DNA of 64,000 nt from Agrypnia vestita. Taxonomy: Eukaryota; Arthropoda; Insecta; Trichoptera; Phryganeidae. Within the stretch, counting starts at the first letter, position 1. Every line of letters starts with the position of its first letter. The notes under the pieces are model-generated. The model ran no database searches. It was given only the letters and a program-made list of their open reading frames with translations, and was not told the DNA's origin. The stretch is taken from assembly GCA_016648135.1 (NCBI GenBank), contig JADDOH010002649.1:62001-126000 (forward strand). Reading direction: 5' to 3'. The translations under genes and the position numbers were made by a program. This document shows positions 53,930 to 63,774 of this stretch, one piece after another.

Positions 53930-54465
53930 TCACGCCTGATCATCGTGGTGCCTTAAGCTTCTTCTATAGCGCAACTACAACTCTCCACTCTCCTGCGTCC
54001 TGGACAGTGAAGCAAGAATCCTGTCGTATCTCAGACTGGACTGTCCAACTTATTGGAGATCGACTTCTTGCCCTCTATCCTTGTAAGTTCCTATTGATCA
54101 CCAGTTTCTTCAGCTTGCGTCTTTTAGCAACATGACCAGCGTACTTCTTCTTCTTCTTCTTCATCAGCCGTCGTCTCTCCACTGCTGGATATAGGCCTTT
54201 TCCATACCCTTCCATCCTTCCTTGTTGATTGCTAATGTAGCCCAGTTCTGTACCCACAGGGTATATTATAGTCCGGCGGGCGGGGGGCCATTCTTTTTTG
54301 ACGTCTTCCCGAAGCCATCTTTTTCGATTCAAGTCCCATGTGGACTTGGGAGGCAGACTTCGTAGAATTCCTGCTCTGACAATACAGGTCTGCCAAGTGC
54401 CATTTTAGCTTTAGAGTAGGGATATCATGGTATAGTTGTAGCGATCCAGCGTATAAAGGCGATAT
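53930..54465 (-). mobile_element. RTE-type LINE 3' fragment, copy A
   Basis: Minus strand reads GWKGMEKAYIQQWRDDG and a stop (54,170-54,220 region), the end of an RTE-like protein, followed by a GAAGAAG run (54,145-54,162 on the complement). Upstream coding text (right side) is GC-richer and frame-broken. 54,043-54,235 is identical to 54,728-54,920. Confidence 0.65.
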
Positions 54466-54689
54466 TCTATGAAGTTGTTGTGATAAGTTATCATTAATAT
54501 ATTAGGTCCTTACATATGAAATTGGCGTTTTGCCGTACTGGCAAATTTGATCTCAAATATCTTCTCTTTGGTTAGGAATTCCAAATCCAAATTTATACAG
54601 CTATTTACTCATGTATTTGTGTTTTGAAAATTATAATTCATTTGTTTTTTCCTCAATTGTTTTTTTCTTTGCGTCACTCAGTTTACAAA

Positions 54690-56074
54690 ATGAAAAACTT
54701 GAAATATCGCGTTATTTACGAGTACGAGTCCAACTTATTGGAGATCGACTTCTTGCCCTCTATCCTTGTAAGTTCCTATTGATCACCAGTTTCTTCAGCT
54801 TGCGTCTTTTAGCAACATGACCAGCGTACTTCTTCTTCTTCTTCTTCATCAGCCGTCGTCTCTCCACTGCTGGATATAGGCCTTTTCCATACCCTTCCAT
54901 CCTTCCTTGTTGATTGCTAATTGTAGCCATTTCTGTCCCCCTACAGCGGCTATATCGTCGGCCCATCTCTTTTGACGTCTTCCGAAGCCTCTTTTATTCT
55001 CTCAAAGTCCCATTTCGGAACTCTGGGAGGCCATCTTGTAGCATCCTGCCTTGCAACATGTCCTGCCAATTGCCATTTTAGCTTTAGAGTAGTGGATATC
55101 ATGGATAGTGTAGCGACCAGAAACGGCTCGAAGGATTAATGATGTGTATGGCGACGGTGCCGCGATAGAAAACACACTGCGTTTTTGGTTCCAACGTTTT
55201 CGTTCTGGAAATTTGGACCTGCAGAACAAGCCCCGTGGACGGCCGGAGACCAAAGTTGATAATGAAGAATTGAAGGCTATTGTGGAAGCGGATCCATCGC
55301 AACCCACATCCGAGTTAGCTGCAGGCTGCGGTGTTAGTGATAAAACTGTTTTTATCCACTTGAAGCAAATTGGTAAGGTGAAAAAGCTTGAAAGGTGGGT
55401 ACCTCACGAATTGAGTGAAGCAAATCAACAAACGCGCGTTGACTGCTGCGTTGCATTACTCAACCGGCACAATAATGAAGGGATTTTAAATCGAATCATT
55501 ACCTGTGATGAAAAGTGGATCCTGTACGATAATCGGAAGCGCTCATCGCAATGGCTGAACCCTGCCGAACCAGCCAAACCATGCCCTAAGCGAAAATTGA
55601 CTCCAAAAAAGTTACTTGTGAGCGTTTGGTGGACTAGTGCTGGTGTCGTTCACTACAGCTTTCTTAAATCTAGCCAGACGATTATGGCAGATGTCTATTG
55701 TCAGCAACTGCAAACCATGATGGAAAAGCTAGCTGCTAAACAACCGAGGCTGGTTAATCGCTCTAGGCCACTGCTGCTTCATGATAACGCTAGACCACAC
55801 ACTGCACAACAACGGCTACCAAATTAGAGGAGCTTCAATTGGAAAGTCTAAGACATCCACCGTACTCTCCGGACCTTGCCCCAACAGATTATCATTTTTT
55901 CGAAATTTGGATAACTTCTTGCAAAGGAAAAAATTCAACTCCAATGGGGCAGTCCAAACCGCCTTCAAAGATTTTATTGATTCCCGTCCGAATGGTTTTT
56001 TTAGTAAAGGGATCGATGAACTACCTATGAGATGGCAAAAGTGCATAGATAGCAATGGTACAAACTTTGATTAA
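54690..56074 (+). pseudogene. Mariner transposase pseudogene (DD34D)
   Basis: Starts MKNLKYRVIYEYE at 54,690-54,728, is broken by the insert, and resumes ETARRINDVYGDG from 55,120. It continues through the helix-turn-helix part (ELAAGCGVSDKTVFIHLKQI), TCDEKWILYDN (first Asp), SVWWTSAGVVHYSFLK and HDNARPHTAQ (second Asp). The third Asp is in PYSPDLAPTDYHFF. One-base frameshifts near 55,813 and 55,901 put the last parts in other frames. The spacing between the second and third Asp counts to 34. The C terminus is RWQKCIDSNGTNFD. All catalytic residues persist but the gene cannot give a full protein. Confidence 0.9.
54729..55119 (-). mobile_element. RTE-type LINE 3' fragment, copy B, inside mariner
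   Basis: About 391 bp inserted after codon 13 of the transposase. It has the same protein end (GWKGMEKAYIQQWRDDG) as copy A and the same block at its right end ('tagctttagagtagtggata'). The first 193 bp match copy A without a difference I can see; beyond that the two diverge clearly. No target duplication is recognisable. Confidence 0.75.
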
Positions 56075-56264
56075 ATAAATATATTATAATAAAAAAAAAT
56101 CGGCTTTATGTTCCTCCCATACAAAACGCCAATTTCATATGTAAGGACCTAATATAAATTTTGAAGAGAAGAGAGTCTAACAATAATAAGAACTGTACAT
56201 AATCAAAATCTTCAGCACATTCCAATAGAAATAACACAACTATATCAAGAACACCGTCTCATTT

Positions 56265-56655
56265 GTCTCCCACCGTCGAGACCCGAGACGGGATCGTAAC
56301 GCTCGTCCACACACTGCACAACGGACTGTTTTAAAATGACAGGAGCTTAGACTGGAACTAGACCGTCACCCACCTTACTCGCCAGACCTTATACCTACTG
56401 ATTTCCATCTTTTTTTTGAATTTGGATAACATTTCAGGTTCAACAACAAGGGAAAAATTTCAACTCAGATGAGGCGGTGAATTCATCAATTCCCGTCGCC
56501 AGAATTTCTATAGCAAAGGCATTAATATACTTCCATTAAAATGGCAAAAGTGCGTCAACAACATTAAATTAAATAAATTAAATTTTTCATAAAAAATGTT
56601 TGAATTTTTCTATAAAAAAACGTTAATTTTATCGGCAAGGAGGGACCTAATATTG
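56265..56655 (+). mobile_element. Second mariner relic (3' part)
   Basis: 'gtccacacactgcacaacgg' corresponds to the HTAQ region, then RHPPYSPDLIPTDFHLF, then IKMAKVRQQH near the C terminus, all with broken frames. It ends 'aggagggacctaata' near 56,653, a decayed version of the mariner TIR end. It is older than the neighbouring intact-ended copy. Confidence 0.7.
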
Positions 56656-56716
56656 AACGCTGTCCTCGACGTGTCTTAAATACAAAATGATTTAATAATT
56701 ATTAATTATGATAACT

Positions 56717-56885
56717 TATAGAAGTCTCACAGAGACAAATCTATTTGTATGGAAAACACGTATGGGAGTCTTGATAGGGTGGACAAAGAGCTTGTGACCT
56801 GTTTTAGTGATCATTTTACACAAATGCAACATTCACCGAATCCACTGTAAGAACATTATTAAAACGTTCAAAGTTGTATATAATT
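56717..56885 (+). repeat. Repeat Z (reference copy)
   Basis: 'ttatagaagtctcacagaga', 'ggaaaacacgtatgggagtc', 'agtgatcattttacacaaat', 'attcaccgaatcc' and 'aaagttgtata' in order. Used here as the reference for the other copies. Confidence 0.65.
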
Positions 56886-56964
56886 ATACATTGTAGTATA
56901 ATATGTTAAGCCAGCCAATGCAGGTCATAAGTCTTATACATTTTTATATTTTTCTATACATTTA

Positions 56965-57030
56965 CATTTTTCTCATATAAATAGCATCATCTGTGTGAGA
57001 CTTTTATAATTTACCTTAATAATGATTATA
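56965..57030 (-). repeat. Repeat Z fragment
   Basis: 'ataaatagcatcatctgtgt' and 'cttttataatttaccttaa', the complement of the Z start. Confidence 0.5.
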
Positions 57031-57825
57031 GCTCTACGGCCAAATTCTAGTAATATTGTTCTCATAACACACATATAAAAATATTGATTTAATAATTGTC
57101 TGTGCTCCAGGTAAAGTGTACTTGTGTTTCCCGAGCGTATTTTGCATGCGTTCCCGAATTTTGTCATTTTAATTAACAAAACCAAACATCTTTTATGCGG
57201 TCATGCTAGTGCTAGATTTTCTTTATTAAATTCCCGTAATCTCTTCCCGCCCTCCCGGACGGATACCTCGTATTACGGGGGCAGGGTCCCACCTTTAGCA
57301 GTTTTAATTTGCAATAAAACACATTCTCCCGATTCTGGGCCCGCAACCCTCGTTACGGTCCCCGGGCCCTGGAAATACGTGCAAATCATGAAACTAATTT
57401 ATTATTCACGGAAAGGTCAAGCTCGTGTAGCAAAGCTACTGAAATGCCAAAATCCTTGAATGTCTCCCCCAAGAGTGGCCGGACCAGTCTTCCACCGTTA
57501 ATTTTAATAATATTTCATATACATTTGATATTAACGCAGGCTTAAAAATGTTTACATTTCAACTATAAGATACCTCAAATAAATAATCTAGAAATACTCG
57601 AAATTAGGAAAAATGTTAATAGTAAGTCTAATATAATAAATACACAGACGAAATTTTTGCATAATCCAATTTTGAATATTTTTCCACTTAACATTTCACA
57701 TTGACCTAATGACACTAATGACCCATAATAATTAATACCTCGAACCCCCCTCTCCTCTCACCTACCCCCTCAACCGCCACTTCACCGTAACACATTTGCT
57801 TGTTTCAACTTTTAAGATCGTTAGT
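57031..57825. other. Unassigned stretch with GC-richer block
   Basis: 57,235-57,385 is GC-richer. The 111-codon + frame at 57,124-57,459 has no domain I recognise and no homopolymer bias, so a real short gene cannot be excluded, but I do not call one. Confidence 0.3.
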
Positions 57826-57832
57826 ACACAAT

Positions 57833-57873
57833 AATCCTGAGGAAGAGAACATTGTACTCGAAACATGTAGATT
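57833..57873 (+). ncRNA. Hammerhead motif, PLE type (copy 16)
   Basis: Stem I AATC (57,833-57,836) with GATT (57,870-57,873). CTGAGGA at 57,837-57,843. Stem II GAGAAC/GTACTC has one A-A mismatch and an ATT loop. GAAA at 57,860-57,863. Stem III is the palindrome ACATGT, then A, giving GUA. The flank 'tagtggtgaaaacaaagt' recurs after copy 6. Confidence 0.7.
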
Positions 57874-58129
57874 TTTTAATCTAATATAGTGGTGAAAACA
57901 AAGTAATTTGTGTTTTATTTTAATATTTCATGTAAGGCAACATGAATATTATTTTTAATGATATAATGATAATGATAATAATATACGCCTCAATTTTTTT
58001 ACTAGTTAAGATTCGTGACTATCTAAGATGCAAAACACATCGCTCGCAAGGAAGATGATTACATAGAGTAGCTTTTTTTGACTGGAAAGATAGAATGACA
58101 AAAAGGAGCAAGCCAATCTCTGACTCGAT

Positions 58130-58765
58130 AAAGTGACCGGGACACTTTTTTTATTTTATTTTTCATTTATTGCTTTTCTTACAGCCATAAAATTAATAAA
58201 TCTTGAAAAAAAAACAATTATTGATGTACAGAGCCTTGGGCCAATTTCAAGAAAATACATATATAAAAGAATATTAAACCAGGATCGATAAAAAAATTGT
58301 TTTTATGCGTCCGTGGGTGTATGCGTTTTTATGTGTTCGTGTGTGTGTTCACATGTATGGGTTGAAAAATGTCATCGCTCGAGTTTATACGTAAGGGATT
58401 TTGTAAACTGTTCAAAACTTAAATATAAAATATGGAGATCTGCAAAGGCCGTGTCATAAGTATCTAGAACTCTGTTAATAATACAGTTTTTACCGTAGTT
58501 TGTTCTCCAATGTTTATTGGAATTATCCAAAATTTGAGTTTAAAAGGCGTGGTGCTCTTGTTCGTCTCTGCGGGACATTAAATGTTTTAAAATTTCAGGT
58601 GAATCTAGGCCATTTTTCAGTATTTTGTAAAAAGGTATTTCATATCGCTTATCGTTCGCCTATTATGAGTTATTTTTGAAGTTAAGGATTAAATTTATAT
58701 TGTACTGGAAATTATATAGTACGCAGTGTATAGAGGACATGCGAGAAAATCAAATTAGTTTTTAA
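58130..58765 (-). mobile_element. LINE 3'-end fragment
   Basis: Minus strand pieces RRTISDMKYLFT, then NRVLDTYDTAFADLHILYLS and FEQFTKSLTYKLER give the C-terminal pattern of CR1/Jockey-like reverse transcriptases. The 3' UTR runs left to an A-rich tail (T-run near 58,147-58,160). Frames are broken. Confidence 0.6.
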
Positions 58766-58769
58766 GTGA

Positions 58770-58955
58770 AATTTTGGTATGCAACGAAATGCGCGCACAT
58801 TCGTTAAACTGTCAAAAATTTATTAACTTGTAATTAGTGTTCCAGTAATATAAATAACGTTTTGTCGACCATCTTGAATCAAGTACCAATCATTAATTAG
58901 CTTATTGATAGTTTATTGAATTGAAAATAATTTAACGATTTTAACTGTGTAATTG
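58770..58955 (+). repeat. Dispersed repeat V, continuous copy
   Basis: Matches 9,955-10,060 and 10,430-10,525 without the intervening repeat Y ('cgaaatgcgcgcacattcgt', 'gtcgaccatcttgaat'). Confidence 0.5.
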
Positions 58956-58959
58956 AAAT

Positions 58960-60360
58960 TCCCAATAGGGGCTTCTCGTACATTTTTTTTATTTCATGTT
59001 ATTGTCGATGTTTTTTAAGAAAGTTTTTATTGTCACCATGCCAAAAATAATTAAATGTGAATTTTTTTATTAAATTATTTTTAAAATTTATCATAAATTT
59101 ATATTACTAACTATGCAAATATTTAATTTTTTATAAAAATTCCTATTATGTTTGACTTTCTTGTGTCATATCCTGAATATGTTACTTATTTTATTAATAA
59201 AAGATTTTTACATAAAAGTCATTTGTTTATCTATAGGCCTTGGCGAGCTAATTTTAATCTTTTAATATCTTTTTAATCCTAGAGTATCAATTTTTTTTTA
59301 TGACTCCATCGTTACTCATGTACAAAATAGTCCAACAATATTGAAAAGAAAAAGCAATACAAATTATCACTGTTTTTTTGAGTAAATTTTTGTCTTATTC
59401 CTCGTATGAATATAACTTTTTTGCAGTTTTCTTAGAAATGTATTCGATATATTTTCTCTAAGATAATTTAGAGTCTATGATTCTTCCAAAATGTTTTCAT
59501 GTATTTTATTTCTTTTTTATCAATCTCTATCTTTATCTCATTATTTTACCTTCTTTTTCCTATTAGCATACCCTTAGTTTTTACCGCTAAATTTAAATTT
59601 ATTTAATTAAGTCATGTTGATGTAGTTTTAAAATTTAATATTCTCATTGATTATTCATACTTTTCTGTAAAATATCCAGCTATCAGCTATATGACTGTAG
59701 AAATATCTGGAGGGAAATTGTCGATGACCTCAGCAGACCACAGTACGAGGATTACGATGAAAAGTATTTAAACTAATTGAATTATAATTGTATTATCTAT
59801 ATCATGTTGTGTTTTTTTCATTGTTTGTGAACCATTAAAATAAATAATTAAATTCATTTAAAAAATAAAATTAAACATTGGCAGTCGGCAGGTTACTGGT
59901 CGACTCCCTTCGCAGGTAGTATGAATGTGGGACGAACATGAATAATGGTGTAATTAAGATTACGAATCTAAACTCCACAATGCTCAAGTGTTATGTTTGA
60001 TGTCGGAATGTTGGCTAAGGCTTAAGTTTATTGATTTTCATATTTATGTTGGAGATTGCACCAAGGGCGGATTCATAAGTACATAAAATACGCGGAAGAG
60101 GGTAGGTTTTACTGGGTAAACCCTGCAACGGGGGAACCTTTTTTTGAGCTATGTAAACGCGTGAGAATGTATATTTACGCTGAATTTATATAATAATTTA
60201 TATTCCAGGCCATGGAGTCCAGTAGAAACGTGTTGGATACCTAATCCGTTGGTCGCTCGAGCGCATGTCTATAAAAGATATTCAAAATATTTTGAGAATG
60301 CTCAGAATTTTCAAAAACACAATACTGGATTTAATCGCCAGAGGGACACCATTAATCAAA
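58960..60360. other. Unassigned AT-rich stretch
   Basis: No gene or repeat recognised. T-rich tracts dominate 59,000-59,650. Confidence 0.35.
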
Positions 60361-60368
60361 ATATATAC

Positions 60369-60906
60369 TGTCACGTGTTGTGACTGCAGAAAGAATGAAT
60401 GAAAACGCTGGAATTTAATAACGGATTTACTAATTACTGATTAGTTAATTAAACGAACGTACCAGGTCACCTAACACTATTTAACTTGACGCTATTATTT
60501 GAATTAAACTATTAGATTAATTAGACACCTTATAATCTTTTTAACACTTTATTCACTAAAATATTCCATCCAATTTCCGCACGTATTGTTCGCTTCGATT
60601 TATTTCGCTACGTAAGAATTACCGCTCGCTTGACCACCCTGGCCTTCGCAGCTCACTGCTGCCTTCGCTTCGATTTCGCTGTCAAGCGTCCAAAAACAAA
60701 AACCATTACCCCGTGCGCGGTCCTATTTATATAGGCTAATTCCGATACCGAACCAGTATTTAGAAGATATTTCTCGTGGCTTCCAGGCTTTTATAGATGT
60801 TTCTCGATGCTTCCCGAAAGGCCATTCTTGAATCTTCTATGTGTTGTGATCATTTTAAACAACTGTCACTTGACATGAGTGCGTGATTCTTTTTAGCCTC
60901 GTAACA
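60369..60906 (-). mobile_element. Solo LTR, family 1, with ATAC target duplication
   Basis: 538 bp. Minus strand TGTTACG (60,906) to GTGACA (60,369). ATAC flanks both sides (60,365-60,368 and 60,907-60,910). TATA box 'gcctatataaatagga' on the minus strand near 60,722-60,737. A perfect TTC-GAA-TTC pentamer run lies at 60,827-60,839. Repeat Z begins directly beyond it. Confidence 0.85.
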
Positions 60907-61080
60907 ATACTATAGATGTCTCATAGAGACGAAGCTATTTTTTATATGTGAAAGTAGGCACAAAACTCTTTTTTGGGTGTTAAGGCTTACGACCTATCAT
61001 ACGGCTGTTTTACTCAGTATGACGTTCACCAATTTGACCCATGATAAACTAAGACTCTTAAATTTTTTTATCAGTTATAT
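60907..61080 (+). repeat. Repeat Z, divergent copy
   Basis: 'ctatagatgtctcatagaga' then 'gtgaaagtaggcacaaaact' and 'tgacgttcaccaatttgacc'. Same subfamily as 5,490-5,665. It abuts the LTR. Confidence 0.6.
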
Positions 61081-61089
61081 ATTTGTTTA

Positions 61090-61492
61090 ACTTGCACGCT
61101 TTATTCCACACACCTTGTTCCATGTTGTTCCACAAAAGCGAAATCAGAGACAAGAAGCGGCAAACGTCTTTTCAGTGTGGCAGTGTGCGAAATACATTAC
61201 GAGAGTACTTACCGGGTATTAGTAAATTAGTGCGATCACAGACGTGCGAATATCATTATATATAATTGAGTGGAGTCTTGTAGTTTTGTACTATCGTGAA
61301 CACAAATTTCTCGAAAGTGTTACCCAGCAATTATAAAGATTTTAAAGATAAGTGATTAGTTGTGAAATAGTGTGAATTCGAGATAAGTGCTGCAGATTAA
61401 TTCGACTCCAGTGGCTTTACTAAAATAATTAAACACTGATTAATAAATTTCCAGTGTTTTCATTGGTCTCCCAAAGCTTACGCCCCTTGACA
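61090..61492 (+). mobile_element. Partial LTR, divergent family 1
   Basis: The 3' part is recognisable: 'tgttacccagcaattataaa', 'aagtgattagttgtgaaata', 'ccagtgttttcattggtctc' and the end CCTTGACA at 61,492. The 5' boundary is uncertain. Confidence 0.5.
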
Positions 61493-61499
61493 TTATATT

Positions 61500-62685
61500 T
61501 ATGAGTCATGCTCCATCGCACGAGCCTGACTTTTACTTGTCAAACCACTGTCCGTTTAGGTTTTAACAAAAATATTAGCCACAACAACTGACGCCATAAC
61601 AATATGTTACAGTGGCTATAGCCAGAGGCTGATGCCGTTTGTTTTATGCTAAAATAAAAGAAAACAAATTTATTCACAATTTTAATTTTTATTTAAAAAT
61701 AACTGATACAATTTCGTATGTATCGGAGCCACAAAAAATATGGGTAAATATTGGAATTATAATGTTAAACCAACATTTAAAATTTCCCCGAAAATGTCGC
61801 AGTTTCATAAATATTTACCTCAAAAATACCCCTTCCTGAGTCTCCACACCTCACCGCCGGATTTGCGCGAAATGAAAATCTAAACTCCCGAATTTTCCCC
61901 GAAAAATCCACGTCGTAAAGGAATATTGTGCTTGTATCCCCATTTTCTCCAGATCTCGCTTGCACCAATCGTAAAATATAGAATCATATAACGTTATACT
62001 CCAAATTGAGTTATTCCGTGTCCCGTGATGCCGGCGTCGGGTGACCACGCTGCCATCTTTCATTTTATGCCATTATTATTGTCAGGAGATGTCGTTTCAT
62101 CTCGTGATAATAATCTTCCAGAAATAACAGGACAATGGTTTAAAAATGAGAGTCGTTCCATCTTCATATCGCTGTACAAAAAGGTTTGGTGAGGGAATGC
62201 TCGAAACACTGAATTATCTCTCTTATATCGTAAATGAAAGCATTCTTCTCAGAAAAAAATTATAGGTATGCGCCAGAGAGTAGAGAACGCTAGAGAATCG
62301 AATATTCTCTTTTACATCATAAAATGGAAAAATCTTAGGAAATTATCAATATAAATTAAAATATGTGCGCCTTCTGAGACAATTTTATTGAAAACACTTC
62401 CGTTCGTGTATGCAATTTACTCGAGATGATACGTCAGATACGTAAAGTACTTCGAAGATGCATATTGTCTCCATTATTCCTAGATTTATACACAAAGTAT
62501 ACCTCTTTCCATTTAAGAAAAACAATCGAATTAGTAGGTGGTGCTACAGTCGGGTTCTAGAATTTATGCCACCCAAACAAAAAGCCAAATTTCGAGCAGA
62601 AAAACGTCTGTTGGGTCCGCTAGTAAATTTATAGAAAACTTAATTTTGGAAGGGACAGAAACATAAAATTTAGAATCTTCAAGTT
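61500..62685. other. Unassigned stretch
   Basis: Minus frames at 61,777-62,063 overlap each other and have no recognisable domain. No repeat recognised. Confidence 0.35.
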
Positions 62686-62727
62686 TGTGTTTTCTGGAGT
62701 ATTATGCCATGTTGTTAGGATCTTTCG

Positions 62728-62770
62728 AACCAACGTTTCGGATCCCATTGCAGGGTCCATCATCAGGACT
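62728..62770 (-). ncRNA. Hammerhead motif, PLE type (copy 17)
   Basis: Minus strand: AGTC, CTGATGA (62,766-62,760), stem II GGACCC/GGGATCC with bulged A, GAAA (62,739-62,736), palindromic ACGT, T, GGTT. Stem I AGTC/GGTT pairs only with G-U help. Core is consensus. Confidence 0.65.
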
Positions 62771-62809
62771 GATGTGATAGACCCCACAATGGGATCCGAA
62801 ACGTTGGCC
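62766..62809 (+). ncRNA. Degenerate hammerhead motif (copy 18)
   Basis: Inverted partner of copy 17. Core box interrupted (CTGATGTGA); stem II ACCCC...GGGAT and GAAA (62,798-62,801) are kept, then ACGTT and GGCC. Confidence 0.5.
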
Positions 62810-62871
62810 CTAGAAAACACAAACCTGAAGATTCTGAACGGCCGTGAAAACCTAAGAACATTCATAAAATT

Positions 62872-62978
62872 TAGAATACAGTACATTTTAAATTAGCAAT
62901 CCTCGGTGACTGCATTTATTATTTTTTTATTTTTTTGTATATTGCTGCCTTTGCTTTTATACCTCACACATGATGATT
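62872..62978 (-). repeat. Repeat W arm
   Basis: 'gaatacagtacattttaaat' and 'attgctgcctttgcttttat' are the complement of the left arm at 42,671-42,760. Confidence 0.6.
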
Positions 62979-62979
62979 T

Positions 62980-63770
62980 TCTCGAGGCATCAGACTATAT
63001 CTAGAAAAGAAAAAAGTTACGCAACCACAACTATGTCCGCACAAAATGCAGATGGTAGTTCTTCACTTTGTTAATCACGATACTTCAAGGAATTAATGTG
63101 TTAGTCAATAATTTAATATTTTTAAGTATTCAATTTAGTATGTATAGTTCTTCTGTACTATAGTTAAGTATAAGTTGACAAATATAGTTTTTATACCCCC
63201 TTACCAGTATACTTTTACTGTCTGGGGACTTTCAGTTTTTTTGTCTTCATGTTTTTTATTTTATTTGTATTTAAAATAAATAAATTGCTGAAAAGAACCA
63301 GTAGTGAAGTGGATATCGTCGCTAGCAGGGAAAAACTTAAGATTATAAATGATTATTGACCCACAGCATAAAACCAAGCTATAGACCTGATCCTAGAGAT
63401 CCTAGTAGAAGAATTATTGATTATTCAGGGATGTGAGGAAACGATGGAGAAAATGACTATCTATTTTATATAAACAATGATAAATGCAATGCTCCCCAAA
63501 GAGCAATAGAAAGAGTTTTACTTCACATATCTTTAAAATTTCTCAGTACCCGATGTATGTAAGTATATATTCATCAGAGAGCCAAGCAAGCTGATTCCTA
63601 AATACAACATCAAACTCACAGCAAAATACTAGCACTGGTGATAGCAGGCCTTGCAATAGGATCCAAAAATCGGCAAGAAAGGTCGTCTATGCATGGAAAA
63701 ATATTCCATGAATTTATTTAGTATTTAAAATATTGTAATGTGAACAAGATATGATATTTCAAAAATTTCA
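62980..63770. other. Mostly unassigned; decayed PLE piece
   Basis: 63,635-63,682 ('gccttgcaataggatcc') is a decayed stem II of the PLE hammerhead family. Nothing else recognised. Confidence 0.35.
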
Positions 63771-63774
63771 TCTA

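Larger units (their letters stand above)
54502..56152 (+). mobile_element. Mariner element with perfect TIRs, interrupted
   Basis: 31-bp perfect terminal inverted repeats at 54,502-54,532 and 56,122-56,152, starting TTAGGTCCTTACATATGAAA. TA dinucleotides flank both ends (54,500-54,501 and 56,153-56,154), as required for a mariner target duplication. Total length is 1,651 bp; removing the foreign insert at about 54,729-55,119 leaves about 1,260 bp, normal for mariner. Transposase text resembles the cecropia subfamily (TCDEKWILYDN, HDNARPHTAQ). Confidence 0.9.
62688..62835. mobile_element. PLE relic, overlapping inverted hammerhead pair
   Basis: The left half (minus) and right half (plus) are inverted copies: 'aatcttcaagtttgtgtttt' on the left and its complement at 62,817-62,837. 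The two ribozyme motifs nearly touch. Same family as 9,520-9,870, 38,700 and 50,036. Confidence 0.7.

Noticed and set aside
54075..54332. Minus-strand protein with a KKKKKK segment
   Set aside because: It is a shifted reading of a LINE 3' end and its GAAG run; the true frame reads GWKGMEKAYIQQWRDDG and stops.
57124..57459. 111-codon + strand gene
   Set aside because: Less biased than other frames, but no recognisable domain, start context or neighbour supports it.
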